NCBI RefSeq assembly: GCF_051622035.1
Contig: NC_135360.1
Location: 12,452,001-12,516,000 of the forward strand
From: Arctopsyche grandis
Taxonomy: Eukaryota; Arthropoda; Insecta; Trichoptera; Hydropsychidae
Length of the DNA stretch: 64,000 nt
Reading direction: 5' to 3'
Under the pieces are notes generated by a model. It was not told the DNA's origin, ran no database searches, and saw only the letters and a list, made by a program, of their open reading frames with translations. The position numbers were made by a program, and so were the translations under genes. Numbering within the stretch: the stretch's first letter is position 1; the number at the start of each line of letters is the position of its first letter. Shown here in pieces: positions 22,901 to 34,865 of the stretch.

Positions 22901-24667
22901 TCTATTAGATAAAAAATACAATTAGCATACATATTTTTACGTAAATCAAATGAAATTAAATAACGAAATAACAACAACATACAGCTAGTCCATCCGTGAC
23001 CATCACTTGAAAGGTATACTTATCATCTACTTCATAATCTAGATTTTTTCTTAGAACTACTTCTCCAGCTGTATTGATAGCAAACTTTGTCAAAAATTTC
23101 CTATCAGATACAAAATATTTAAGAGCCTGAAACATATACAACACTTGTAATATGTATTCCACACTTCAAAAACATCAAATAATACTACACTTACTCTATC
23201 TCTAAGTCTATTCGTGTTTAATGTCATGAGGACGGAATTGATTGGTAGATTTTCCAATACAGTGGCGTAGTAATTTTTTTGTGAAAAATGTACAGGCTTT
23301 CTAGCAACTGATTGTTTACTGATCGTAAGCGTTGCTAGAGCATAACGATCAGGATTATCATATTGGGTCGCCTGTAAAATAACAAAAAAAAAATAATAGT
23401 AACAAACTCTTCTAAAATTTATAAGATGCATGGTAATAATCATACCCGAACAACCAAAGTGACCGGCATTAGTAAATCATCATCTAAAATTTCCCTGGCA
23501 ACGGAAACTCTAGCACTTTCTTTATCTATATTAAAACTGGGATGATCTATATTGAAAGTATAAAAAAGAGCAGCGTTGATTCCAGTATCTTGATCGATGG
23601 CAGATATTTCTTTAGGCGAGATCATCACTTGAGAACCCTAAAATCAGCAAAAGCGCACATGTAAAACTTCATTCCAGAAAATTGTAAATATAATATCGTA
23701 ATGAATTAATTACCTGACTGGCTCTATCTGGAAGAATAGCAGTATATCCATCGTCTAAAAACTTCGGATTTTGATCATCCGAGTCCAATACTTCAACGTA
23801 AAGTACAGTATCAGAAAAATTCGGCGGATTGCCTTGATCTTGAGCTCGAAGACCAATAGTAAAATTAGGAAGTGTTTCGAAATCCAGTGCTTTCCTCAGC
23901 ACTAGAGTGCCTTCCAATGAGTTCTCGAACGTGAAATAGTCCTTAAAAAAGATTTTTTTCAATTAGTTTTACTAGCATTATAATTTAATTCCAAAATAAT
24001 GTGTAATGACTGACTTGATAGGGTCCAGGTAAGACTTTGTACTCCACAGTCGAGAAAGGTCCTAGTTGATCTCGATCAGTTGCTTTCGCTGCATGCAGAG
24101 CACGACTACCAGGTGCTGTCAACTCAGCAACCCTCAACCGATATGGAGCGTTCACCCAAACTGGAGCATTGTCATTGGCGTCTGTAACTCGGATTGATAC
24201 TGGGATTTCAAAACCCTGGAACCACCCCAAGATATATTGTAACAAAGTATATTGAGATTAGTTAAGATTCAGTTACATTTAAATACTAACAGGATCACTA
24301 GTTCTTTTTCTATCACAAATGACGTTTACATATACTGATGAAGGACCAAGAACACCTTCCTTGTCTAAAGGTCTAGCCAGAGTGAGGTTCTTGGAACCAG
24401 GTGCTATTCTTACAGGACTGTCAATTTCTTTCAAACTTAAAGCTATGTTACCTATTTGTTCATGTGGATCTCCGTGTATACCCAAAACACCTGAAAGTAT
24501 AAATATTTTTCTTATTGTGGATAAAAGGAAATATGTAACAAATACGATATAAAATGGTGTAAAAAATATATTATTACCAACAATAGATCCAACCGCCAAA
24601 TCCTCACTAACAAAAAAACTTTCCACTGAACCACCACTTTCCAAGTAGCATCTGCTGTCTTGAACTC
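18604..24667 (-). CDS. Single-pass cadherin (5-prime exon missing from model)
   Basis: Fourteen exons fit in frame: 24667-24578, 24490-24291, 24215-24015, 23941-23714, 23637-23446, 23371-23195, 23126-22983, 22901-22699, 22631-22511, 22428-22268, 21094-20934, 20830-20678, 19659-19421 and 18684-18604, about 780 residues. The first exon begins in the mature N-terminus ([11 protein letters not shown]), so a signal-peptide exon must lie upstream of 24667. Extracellular repeats show Ca-binding cadherin motifs: [38 protein letters not shown] and DRD, enough for about five repeats. The membrane helix is in exon 10 ([20 protein letters not shown]) followed by GYIYK. The roughly 210-residue tail is Gly/Ser/Asn-rich and ends [12 protein letters not shown] then a 26-residue last exon ending NLTVYF. 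It should act in cell-cell contact at the plasma membrane. Size is nearer to short insect cadherins than to the giant ones; I do not assign a symbol. Confidence 0.88.
18963..19131. mobile_element. Fold-back MITE, AGTGGCRTGCGG family, copy 3 (in cadherin intron)
   Basis: Ends TGGCGTGCCGTGGAAAT and ATTTTCACGGCACGCCA are inverted, and most of the 169 bp pairs with itself (TGCGAGAGCAGGAT against ATCCCGCTCGCGCA). It sits in the last intron of the cadherin gene. The frame at 18968-19171 is a by-product. Confidence 0.75.
19852..19953. repeat. (TA)n microsatellite, about 100 bp
   Basis: Nearly pure TA dinucleotide array in the cadherin intron, self-complementary. The YIYIYI frames on both strands are artefacts. 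Confidence 0.97.
20395..20575 (-). mobile_element. tRNA-derived SINE, copy 2
   Basis: Minus-strand copy. On plus it reads TTGCCAATTTGATAG, AATCAGATAAATTGGCAAAC, GAAACGATCGACC, TCTGGCCAGCA and GAACCCGTGACC, the reverse complement of the SINE body and B-box head. Lies in a cadherin intron. Confidence 0.75.
21555..21730. mobile_element. MITE fragment of the 5551-5760 family
   Basis: Shares ACATCTGGCACC, GAGTGCCAGATATTCC, TTTTCGTGGC and GCGCGATCGCAAT with 5590-5760. Located in a cadherin intron. Confidence 0.55.
21735..22075 (-). mobile_element. tRNA-derived SINE, copy 3, near full length
   Basis: Minus strand, with the 3-prime end motif visible as CCCCAGTGCGCCTTCCTG (plus), then CAGATAAATTGGCAAAC, ATCGATCGACCTGG, and a tRNA-like head ending at CTGACTACTGAGCTATGTTG. 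Lies in the 1.2 kb intron after the membrane-spanning exon. Confidence 0.75.
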
Positions 24668-25704
24668 CTGTTGACACAAAAGAAATGATTGAATTCCGTT
24701 TCCATGTCCAATCTGTATCAAAGCAATTGATTCGGCATAAAAGCTGCTCCTCCCTCCCGTTTTAATTGAATCGCAACACTTTCTACGAATTTCTTCGTAT
24801 CAATTACGAAATAAAATCTCCAAACAATGCGGATAAGGTTTAAAACGGCGAACAATCGTGGAACAACGGCGACGACCCAGAAGCGCACACTTCCTCGCAT
24901 TTTCCATGGTGTAATTTTCATTTTTCATCTGTCGCCAAGCCTCCGTGGACCCCGGAGACTATGTCGCAATTTCCTCAACGTGTGCAATTTTAATCGCTTT
25001 CCGTCACAAATGAAAAAATATCAGTGTCAATTTTACGTGCATTTCTACCACTTAGTTCGTATCATTCCGCGGACATGTTCTTTCATCAGAAATTTTACAT
25101 TAATTAATAAGTCAATTTTATCAGTTAATGCGTGGTACAGGTAAAAGGTATGTTAAATTCTGATGTATTATACAACTTCATCAATTTCACAACTTCCTGT
25201 ACAAATACACGCCATTTATTTGATCGCGTGATTCATTGAAAATGTTGGGTATTGTCTTTTAATAATCTAATGAGCACCACGTACTTAAGTTTAATATTAC
25301 TTAATATACATTTGCAATACCCTCAATAATATTTTACTTTTATTTTTTAAGTACCTAAACAAACACATGTACATATGTAGGTAATATACATATTATACTA
25401 TATTTTATCGTTCGGCATTGTAGTGAAGATTCTATGGTTTTCTTGAAATGTGTAGGATGGATTTTAGTGCTTACAAGTATTGCTTAAGACTGTTTGAACA
25501 ATGATATCATATCAAATCTAAATAATCTGAGAAGAGGTAGCCAATAAAGATTCTAGTGCACTCAAGTCGTTGGTAGTTGGGATTAAAAACAAATATACTT
25601 CCCTCATTGTTAATCAATTTTTTCTCAAATTTATTTTTACCATGTGTCATTACGGAATTGCCCCATGGCGACACTTATGGCCAACTTTGTACAAATGTAC
25701 TATA
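24668..25704. other. Upstream flank / intron of the cadherin gene
   Basis: The cadherin signal-peptide exon should lie here or further right (minus strand). A hydrophobic frame starts at an ATG at 24921, but no donor in the required phase 1 links it to the 24667 acceptor, so I leave it out. Confidence 0.5.
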
Positions 25705-26033
25705 CAGGGGCGTCATTTGGGGGGGGTGGGGAGGTCAGGGGTGGGCAGCCCCCCCCCCCCTTGATTTGAACGGGACTATCCACGTTGCTTAATGTATTAT
25801 GATGAATAAAATGATATAATAAAATGGTATTGTAAATAAAATTATATTATAATAATAACTTTATATAATTTTATCTTTTTTAGTTTAAAAAAATGATAAA
25901 AAGAAATATTATAGTTAAAATTCATTTTAACTTATAACTTTTTATAATATAACACCCGCCCCCTTCCCAGAAAGTCATTCCTTACTGGTCAAAAATTTGG
26001 CCCCTCCTGGGAACAGCTGAAGTGACACCCCTG
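25705..26033. mobile_element. hAT-like MITE, CAGGGGYGTCA ends
   Basis: Termini CAGGGGCGTCA (25705) and TGACACCCCTG (to 26033) are inverted. Flanks GTACTATA and GAACTATA match at 7 of 8 bases, fitting an 8-bp hAT-type duplication. The interior has G runs and C runs (about 25722-25762) and an AT-rich middle. No coding capacity; the plus frames at 25570-25792 are chance. Confidence 0.8.
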
Positions 26034-26099
26034 GAACTATATATATATATATACATTTATAATATTATTATAAATTTGAAACGAATGGTGAAAAATTAG

Positions 26100-26300
26100 A
26101 ATAGGTGGTCAATTTGGTAGGAATGGTTTCAACAATGAAATCAGATAAATCGACAAACTCTGATAGGAAACGATCCACCTAGAGTCACAGACATACATAT
26201 ATCCAAGGTCTAGCCAGCAACACTGAATCAAGGCTCGAACCCGTAACCCCCCAGTTGTTGACATTATACGCTAACCACTGATCTATATTGCTGGTTAATG
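26100..26300 (-). mobile_element. tRNA-derived SINE, copy 4
   Basis: Minus strand. The plus sequence shows GTAGGAATGGTTTCAACAATG, AATCAGATAAATCGACAAAC, GTCTAGCCAGCAACACTG, GAACCCGTAACC and GCTAACCACTGATCTA, the complement of the SINE body, B box and A box. Confidence 0.75.
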
Positions 26301-28669
26301 CAATTATCTTACTATTTAGCTGCGATATAGCATTTTTACTATTTTTAAATCAAAATTTAACATGGAGAAAGTAACGTTTGTTACGTTCATTTTTTAATAA
26401 TTCACATTGCATTGATTTAATTTAAAGAAAATGAGAGTTTTCCCTAGCACGTGTCAAGTGAAAGTGACTGCCAAATACGAAAACGCATTATATATGCATA
26501 TTTTAAATTTATGACGATCGATGCGGAATTCCATTGCAGGCGTGTTCACAACATCATAAAAAAAATGCAATTGCTTTTAAATATAAATTTCATCATACAT
26601 TCTATACTGTATACCTATACTATAAGCAAATTTTCATAGTATGCGAAACGAAATTCCAATTTTTGAAACATTTTAGTGAAGTTTTCGTCGAAATATTAAC
26701 AACGTCGGTACAGAATACTGATTATAATAAAGTGGTGTTTACATTTTTAAAAAGCTACTACTGATGAAGAAGAAAGTTGAGAAATTCTTGTATGTACATA
26801 GTGCTATGAAGCATTCGTCTGGCACGGCAGCACTGCTTGTCCACCGGCCTACGAACACAATGGACTGCGCAATTTATGTTCCAAACACTTCACTTCCTAC
26901 TTCTTATCCGTTTTATTCCCCATAGGCGTACGATGAAACATCGCAAAGATATCCAAATTTAAATTACATCGATACATCTACCAAACCGTCACTAGTCTTC
27001 CTTCCAAATACGGACCTTCCCACTCATAAAACTAACGGATAGCACTTTCACAATTCTCCGTGTAAAATTTGTATGTAAACTTTGATGAAACCTTTCATGA
27101 TATAACGTTTTGAAATAAACACGGTTCGACGACCACTTTGTATGATTCATTGTGGAGCAACGTAACTTTGTAGTTTCCAAAATATGTACATACTCATACA
27201 TATCTGCCATACGAACATCAAACGACCGTTTAAAAAACATATGTACATGTGAATATGCTGGGATGTCACTGGGATGTTCGATCTAGTTAATTTCTCGCGT
27301 TCGAATGTGAAATCTAGAAATGGCGTTCATATTCGAATACATTAAGAAAACCGACGTTTCGGCAGGATGAGCACAGCCCAGTTTCGTAGAGTAGATTTGA
27401 GATCGACGGCGCGATACTGATAACCTGCGAAAATTGCTTCTCAAAACCGTAAAAGTTTTTCCAATTGTAGAAAGAAAACTGTTATTTAGAAGTATTTTTA
27501 CATGATTCCAATGAATTTACTTAATTATGTATATATGTATCTAAGGACAACAACAGTTACATACATACAGATTCACACCTGTTCGATTTCTTAGCAGTAA
27601 AATATCTACCAATGATCCCACGATATACATACAAATACATAAAGGTATAATTATATATGATTGCACGAGAGTTCATTGACTGGTAGTTTAGTTCACTAGC
27701 CCATATATGCAAGCTAGTTTACGAAATAACGATACGAAGTGCCTGCAGTGCGCCACTTGGAAAGTCTCCCCTTTTCCTGTCTACAAACCAAAGCGTATAT
27801 AGATCGTATCAAAAATAGAGGGTTGAAGTATTTGAATATTTATAAGGTATGAAGGCTTTCTGTTAAAGTGGTGCTTAAATTTGATTCAAAGTTGTGCCAG
27901 TGAAGACTGATAAATGTAATACTCTCAAGATTGTTTTGTTATCTCGTACTATTCTTATTTCTTTTTCTGTATTTTCAATTATTTAGGACCAGATACTTTA
28001 ATTTTTTCGGCTAACCCAAAAACTCACATATGTATCTACATTGAAATACGGATATGGAACAACAAGAAGACGAAGAATCTTGTGTAATAAAAATTAAGTA
28101 GATCTGGATATCCTAGGCTGTCGACATTTCGAAGACAAGTTTGTAGTGATAAATATTTTGATTTTACACTTAATGCACATACATATGTATATTTGTCACA
28201 AACGTCACCTGTAATTCACTTTTTTTAAATCAGATGTTGATGTCGGTAGTGTGTTCAACACTAGATTACGACAATTGTTCTATTTGTTGAATTGCTAAAT
28301 TCAACATGCTGTTTTAATTTTGTTAATTATAACAATATTAGAAACTACTAACCTACTATTACTAGCCTAGTACTATTTGATCTGTGTTAAATATCTCGGT
28401 ATTTAAAAAGTAGAAACTTAAATCAGGTTGCAGTCTATTATTTCTTACTAGCTGTACTGGTATACTGCCTCATTTAATACCTTGATTATATTATGATTTT
28501 GGTTCATGTGAGAGTTATGATAATTAGATATGTCTTTGCTTTATTTCTACAATATAAATAAGTATGATTATCATGAACTTATATTTTTTTTAAGACTGAA
28601 GTAAAATCTAGAATTTAAGAAGTTGAATTATGTTTTAAGAAAGTCATTGATTTAATATAACAATGAAAG
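26301..28669. other. Gene-poor spacer
   Basis: Contains less AT-rich patches (26820-26990, 27240-27430) but no splice-linked coding frame, RNA gene or known repeat that I can support. Confidence 0.45.
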
Positions 28670-28822
28670 AATATCAGAATTTATTGGGTAAATTTTAATT
28701 GATCCCGACCTTGAAGTCTGACCAGCAACACGGCAGAAATACTCAGAATAAACTCTCAACGAGGTCAACCCAAGGCTTGAACACGGGTGTCTCTTAGTGT
28801 TTATACTGCTGGCTATATACCC
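28670..28822 (-). mobile_element. tRNA-derived SINE, copy 5 (head only)
   Basis: AAGTCTGACCAGCAACAC, CTCAACGAGGTCAACCC, GCTTGAACACGGG and TTTATACTGCTGGCTAT on plus are the reverse complement of the SINE head region, as in copy 10. Confidence 0.6.
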
Positions 28823-29504
28823 AGAAGAAGTTATAAAGAGCACATAAATCAGTGAAGATCCACCTAAAAGATTCTACATAGCATGCTTTGATTATATATT
28901 AGAATTATAGGCAAAATATACATAGGGTGTTATGAAGCTAAGTGTAAAGCCGTAAAGGGTTTATAGCTCAAATACTTTAGAACATTTTACAATAACAGAA
29001 CAGAACAAATACAAGAACAGCCACACATACCTCAGTTTAGTCTTATGATTTTTTTTTTAAATATTTTTAGTAAAAACATCAAAATCTCACAGTTAATTGC
29101 TAATAATGTCCAATTATTATTTTTTTTTGTTTTTATAATGTTTATTCAATCAAATAAAAACAAATGCAACCATCTGTGTCAACAGAAAAAATATTAAAGG
29201 CACAGTAAGTTTTCAAAAATTTGTCAAGCAGGATAAAACTGATATTTTTTTGCATTTAAATTATAAATTTTTTTTTAAACCTTTTTAAAAACATTCCTAC
29301 TTATTGCCCTTTCTTCCAAGACATGCAGATATGCAGATGTCTTGCCAATTATCAGAATTAAGGTGTAAAAACCCAATTGAAGGAGCGCGCCGAACAAAGG
29401 CGTCATTCACAACGACTTTAATGTTAACTTCTAATGTCAAATAAAACAATTTTTTTTGTAAAATAATTGGACGCTTAAAAGAGTGAAAGGGACATGTTAA
29501 AGGG
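28823..29504. other. Spacer, no gene seen
   Basis: AT-rich with T and A runs. Nothing recognisable beyond a short CAAGACAT/ATGTCTTG stem near 29318-29345. Confidence 0.45.
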
Positions 29505-29700
29505 ACGGTTAAAGGGACGGCAAGATTCCAGCCTCAAAGAGCTGGCAGTCTCAGAGAGACTCTCTACAATATGTAGGAAAAGGATTCTTTCATACTTTGG
29601 CCATAAAACCAGGAAGAATGTGGATTGTTAGGAGAGGCTGGTAGTCACCGGAACGCTGGAGGGCAAGCGAGAGGACGGGAGAGGAGAGGAGCGAGAAGAC
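29505..29700 (+). mobile_element. Retrotransposon ORF2 C-terminal relic
   Basis: Across frame breaks one can read the pattern ILSYFGH, then RLVVTGTLEGKRARGR, typical of the end of an RTE/CR1-type reverse-transcriptase ORF (LVVTGKVEGKRGRGR in relatives). No intact frame. Confidence 0.6.
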
Positions 29701-30329
29701 TTAAACAACTTGTCTATTTGGAAGTCAACTTAATTGATTAGTTTCACTTTTGTTAACTTTGAACAATTCGATCGGCGACCTTGAATGTGTATTCTATTTG
29801 GAATACCATTAATTTTGATTTAGTTCTTCGATCCACGGTCCACATTAGTGTTAGGATGACTTTTGCAACAGCAATGTCGTAGTTTCAGAAGCGTGACAAG
29901 CACGCAGCGTAACTGTCTAATGACAAATGCCGAGCAAATTCGATGAACTTGGAATATAATCGCTAAGTCCCGTGCCTAACATGGACCATGCTCGTTCACC
30001 CGTACGCCAATTGTACATAGAGTCGACGTTTCGGTCGAATTATTTGCCTTCTTCTTATGTGAACCAACAATGAGCACCTGTCGACTGTCCTGCGTAGAAA
30101 GCAGCTGTTTGTTGGAAGAACTTAACGGCAATACGCTTGACACGCTTGAACCAAGACCTAGAACAATAGTGCACGCATCGAAGAAAATTTGACCGATCAC
30201 ATTATTTATTTATTTTAAAAATATATAAGTATAACAAACATAATAAAAATACATACATACATATAGCATGTAACAGAAATATGTATATAAAAAAAAAAGT
30301 TATATCGTGCTAAGTATGTAAAATGTGCT
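29701..30329. other. Unassigned spacer
   Basis: A 74-codon minus frame (29976-30200) is present but I see no motif, splice partner or family resemblance. Confidence 0.4.
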
Positions 30330-31111
30330 CGACCACCTCAACATAACTGACATTGAAGAGATCCAAGGAATTTGCCAGTAAAGTTAAGGAACACAACAGC
30401 TCTCGAGAGGGGCGAGTTCATGAGCACGTTTATTCTAGCCCTAATGGGCAACAAGATCTCGTGTTTTCATAAAACCCTATGATTTTCAGGGGCGAAAAAT
30501 TTTTGTTTCTCCAGGATAGGGTGATTGTGAATCTCTCCCCTTAATAATTTTATGAAATTCTTCCCAAGAAATAAATCTCTTCGCTTTGCCAAGGAGTTGA
30601 ACCCCAAAGATCCCAAGACGAAGCCACTATGGAACAGATATGGATAAAATCCAATTGTCTTTGGACTCGTTCCAACATCAGGAAGTAACAATATTTATAG
30701 GGTGACCATATAGTAGAGCCAGACTCATGCACACTGCGAAGTAATGTACAATATATGTAAGTAAGTGACGAATGGCAGCGCGCCCTAGATCTGTCGAATT
30801 ACGGATCACGAATCCTAGGATTTTTGTTGCACTATCACAGATATTCCCAATGGGGATGTTGAAACTCCAACTACTTTCAAAAACGATTCCCAGATCTGAT
30901 ATAAATAATACTTTTAAAAGAAGAGAATCGTGAAATTTGTACGGATACTCAATAGGGAACGTGAACGAGAGTAAGAAATGACCCGAAAATTTAGGATATT
31001 GAAGAGCAGTTCATTGATATTAGCCCATTCAAAAATATTATTTAAATCCTCCTGCAAATAAAGAGCGTCGGGTAAATCAATAATTCTCCTGTAAGTTTTT
31101 ATCATCTGCAT
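30330..31111 (-). mobile_element. Decayed non-LTR retrotransposon, relative of 14531-15790
   Basis: Minus-strand frames, broken by shifts, resemble the element at 14677-15531: ALYLQEDLNNIFEWANINEL near 31050-30980 and, at 30640-30470, LGSLGFNSLAKRRDLFLGK matching LGALGFNSLESRRNMLLGR of the other copy. Catalytic motifs are lost. Confidence 0.75.
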
Positions 31112-32280
31112 GAAATAAAAATGTGGAATGGCGAATTGATAAATGGATATGTCAAAGGGAACACGCCGTATTGCAGATAATTTTTCAAAACGTTAAGTGG
31201 ATTGATTGAAATCTGGAATTCCATGTCAATAAGCTATCCGTAGCATTATGAAAGTATCGGAAACATTGACAAAAAAACGATACAGATAAGAGTCGCCAGG
31301 AGAACAAAGGCGTTTCTCGAATAAACAGTCGTTCATAATCGAGATCGGTTCGTTTTGAGCTGATGATGGGGGTCGTGGGAAAGTACGGCAGAATCAGAGG
31401 ACCAGCCCCATCCGTCCGTGGGAATTATATTATATCTCCGCATAACAAATCATCGGTTATCGCCGACATCAGTGTCTCGGTCAAGGGAATGCATTCCGCC
31501 AGACACTTCTCTCAGAGCTAATCATCGCTAATTGTTCTTCCGAAATTTTCTTACGTTCGTGTCGAACATGTGTATGTAACTTTTAGGCGAAAGATGAACG
31601 TGCGTAGTGAAAAAATTGCCATTTCTCAACTTACGAGCGCATCACGTAACAATTGCATAAAAGAGCAGTCGTTAGGCAAATTATTGTTGAGAGAGCCAGT
31701 GAACAGAGAGTCGCTTTATCCAACTGGGCACAATATGAAACGCTTTCCTTTTTTCCGTGCGAACGAAATTGGCAAACCCTTTCCCTCGTTAGGTCTGCTC
31801 TGGTCATCAGAGATGTTACTACATAAAGGCGAATGAAAAAATTGGCATTGTCAAACGAATTTGTCACAGAATCGTGACTAATACTATTTAGAATGTGTGT
31901 TTTTGAACGTGCATGCACAGATCCAAGAACTCGAAAAGGACACCTGCTTTGGATACGGTTGAGTGCGCGACTATACGGACACCACTGACCGTACTTCCGT
32001 TCCTCGACAAGTGAGCTGGACTTTGAGTGTGTGCTACAACAGTGGATAGACTAACCCTTGACCATATTTCCTATTCACATAATATGTGTGTACGAACGTA
32101 TGAAGGTCTTCAATTTTAAACGAGTATTATATACCGAAGTCAGTTACAACGATGGTTCAACGGTAAAAGCATCCTGTTTATATACATATGTACGTACATA
32201 CATATACTACTAGTGTTGTACCCGATGAAATATCATCTTATGTATATTAAGTTATTAAATAATAAAAAAAATCAAAAGAA
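31112..32280. other. Unassigned, relatively GC-rich spacer
   Basis: 31250-32040 is less AT-rich than its surroundings and has more CpG, so it could hold a promoter or untranslated first exon. Plus frame 31570-31836 and minus frame 31631-31918 overlap on opposite strands and neither has a recognisable motif. Confidence 0.35.
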
Positions 32281-32282
32281 AT

Positions 32283-32352
32283 GTGTCGGTCCTGTGTTCG
32301 ATCCGTAGGCGGTCGAATTTTTTTCAAATACCTTTTAAATATATTTAATTTA
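32283..32352 (+). mobile_element. Second tRNA-like SINE family, fragment A
   Basis: GTGTCGGTCCTGTGTTCGAT and CCGTAGGCGGTCGAATTTTT resemble a tRNA B-box head, followed by TTTTCAAATACCTTTTAAAT. The same string in inverse orientation is at 61983-62056. Confidence 0.5.
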
Positions 32353-32657
32353 ATATTTATATTTTATTGTTTAAAAAAAAACTAACTACCTTATGTACAT
32401 ATAAACAATATAAAATAGAAAAATGAATGAATGAATTAATTAATTAAATAAATTTTCAATTACATGGCGCTAAATGATCAGAGACTTGCCTAAAGGAAAC
32501 ATTAGTAGCAAATAGTACATATAGAAGTTTTTTTCTTTCATTATTATATTTATATCAAGCGAGCAGCCGCCAGCTCGCACAAACTCCATCAACGCGAATT
32601 GGATTTCAATTAATTCGTTAGATTGTTAGGCACCGGAGTTTTTTAATGTTTGTAATT

Positions 32658-32705
32658 AATTGTCTAGGAAGGCGTATTGGGGTTTACCTGTAAGGCCTTC
32701 CTGGT
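32658..32705 (+). mobile_element. tRNA-derived SINE, copy 6 (3-prime end only)
   Basis: Carries the family tail GTCTAGGAAGGCG, TTGGGGTTTACCTG, AAGGCCTTCCTGGTATA, as at the ends of copies 8 and 9. Confidence 0.7.
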
Positions 32706-32807
32706 ATATATGTACATATGTATCTATGTAAAAAAATAGAGATGCTAGACAAAATTAATCTAACCTAACCATGGTTTGAAGTCTAACTTATTCGAATCAT
32801 CTACATA

Positions 32808-33225
32808 ATCAGCAACATAACTCAGTGGTTAGCGTATGGTGCCAACCAAGGCCGCCGAGAGGAATCTCGGGCTCTGGGAGAAAATAATTCCAGGCCCTAT
32901 GAAAAACTAAAAAAAAAGATCTTTAAGATGTATTTTTAAAATATCAGAATTGTTAGAAAAATAAGAAAGTATGTAATAATCGAATAATAAAGTATGATAT
33001 AACAGGCCCGACACGGGGCCCCTCGAATATTCTGGGCCAACAACTGAGGGATCACGGTCTCGCGCCCTTATCCAGTGTTGCTGACCTGACCTTGGTGTAT
33101 GTATGTACATATGTATGTGACTCTAGGTCGGTCGTATCGTATCAGGGTTTGGCAATTTATCTGATTTCATTGTTGAAACGGTTCCTACCATTTTAGCTAC
33201 CTACCTCAATTTGTCACCATTATTT
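32808..33225 (+). mobile_element. tRNA-derived SINE, copy 7, split by an insertion
   Basis: Head CAGTGGTTAGCGTATGGTGCC (A box) at 32821 is interrupted at 32851 and resumes at about 33039 with CAACTGAGGGATCACGG, then TTGCTGACCTGACC, TCGGTCGTATCGTATCAGGG and GCAATTTATCTGATTTC. The insert (about 32851-33036) begins AAGGCCGCCGAGAGG and ends GGGGCCCCTCGAATATTCTG. GCCAAC occurs at both junctions, a possible target duplication. Confidence 0.7.
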
Positions 33226-34489
33226 GATCTTAATTTCAAATCTAATATATAATTTCGAAAGAGACTTTGTATGTATGTATGTAATCGAAAAACAAATCAA
33301 AGTTTCTATGACGATGATTCGATATGGTTGAGTATTATTTTTTTTTCGATTCAAATAAATTTAATAAAAAAACAAATGAATATTTACTATTAGATTCGCC
33401 ATGTTTAAGCTGTATATATTGCAAATACTGAGCGAAGCCGGGTTAAACAACTAGTTTATGGTATTATACATTTATATACATATGTTAAATATGTACAAAG
33501 TTGGTCATAGTTGCTATATATATATACCTACATATAATACGTACAAAAAGTTTCAAAACAAAACAAATACGGAACGCTATTTTACCTCGATTCGTTTGAG
33601 AAGTATGTTGATATCATAAAATCTTAACATTTATTTTACGCATAATAATTGTTTTTAATTAAGAATTATATAAAAATCAAACATTTAGACGCACTAGCCT
33701 AGTTTTGCCACGTCTCGTTTGCACGTCGCGAGTCACATGTATTCCGTATTGTTAAGTGATTTTTTCTTCACATTCTTCACTAATTATACCCAAGTGTGTT
33801 CTCGATGCGATGTTACGAATCAAATTTGTGCCAGTTTAATATTAAATATAAATTTATATATGTATAAGGAAAAAGAGCTTTCCCCGAGGATTCGCAGAGT
33901 GTGACGAACACGTCGTTGCGATCGCGACGGTGACAAGCCCTCGAGATAACCAGACAATCGTACTTAATTGTACATCAATTAAGAACTTTCCAGATTACTT
34001 ACATCTGGAATACGTACGTACATACATGAACATTCTTGCGGTGATCATACGACAATTGCATTCCTAAGTGAACGATAAAAATGATAGAAATACGTGTGAC
34101 GGGAATTGCACAAGATAAATCCCACTGTCGAGCGAAAGCTACGTAAGATTTATGAGCATATGTCATACGTGCATATCCTCATTGCGGAGAAAAATAGTCC
34201 ACATTAAACACATAAATATGAGTTATTAAAAATTGCCAACAAAAAAAAAACACTTCAGTCTTTTTATTCATATAGAGATTAAATTAAATTAAATTAAATT
34301 CAAAAGCGAACTTCTTCGGTTTCGACACTTTAACGACCTTAACCTTTTTAGAGAAAATCTTTATTCATATTAATGAAAAGAGTTTTAAAATAAAAACGGC
34401 CTGCTATAATTTTCGTTCTATTCGACCAATAAAGGTGCATACATAAATTTTTTTGTGAATATTAGATTTATAACAAAGTGGTAGTTAGA
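33226..34489. other. Spacer with a possible short element at 33240-33460
   Basis: CTGAGCGAAGCCGGG and AACAACTAGTT near 33430 resemble a common insect MITE end, answered loosely by ACTAGTGTTGTACCCG at 32208. No gene seen. Confidence 0.4.
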
Positions 34490-34865
34490 TTTATATCAAA
34501 ATTTTACATAAAGTTCAATGCATTCAAACAAGTATGGAACGCTGTATACTCGAAATAACGAGAAGAGATAGGAAGCGGAATACGTGGGTGAGAATTATAA
34601 AAAGGATAGTACTCATGACATAGTGGACAGAGTTAAGGGATTGAAATGTCAATGGCGAGTCACGAAGCTTGAAGAACGGACGAAAGAAGTGCTCAAATGG
34701 TACCCTAGAGAATGTAAAAGGATGCAAGAAAGGACACGGGGGAGATGGGTGGATGAAATTAGAAAAATGTGTGGGTTGATATGGATGAGAGTTGCGCAAA
34801 ACAGAGACGAATGGAAGCGTGTTGGAGAAACCGAATGGCTTTAAATGATGGTGATGATGATGATG
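34490..34865 (+). mobile_element. RTE-like retrotransposon, reverse transcriptase C-terminus and tail
   Basis: In two overlapping frames one reads MERCILEITRRDRKRNTWV, then KGLKCQWRVTKLEERTKEVL, then RGRWVDEIRKMCGL and QNRDEWKRVGETEWL with a stop near 34844: the standard RTE/BovB-type C-terminal end. It is followed by the GATGATGATGATGATG tail. Truncated at 5-prime and frameshifted. Confidence 0.8.

Noticed and set aside
24718-24921. Hydrophobic frame from ATG 24921 as the cadherin signal exon
   Set aside because: No donor in phase 1 connects it to the 24667 acceptor in frame; plausible in place but not supported.
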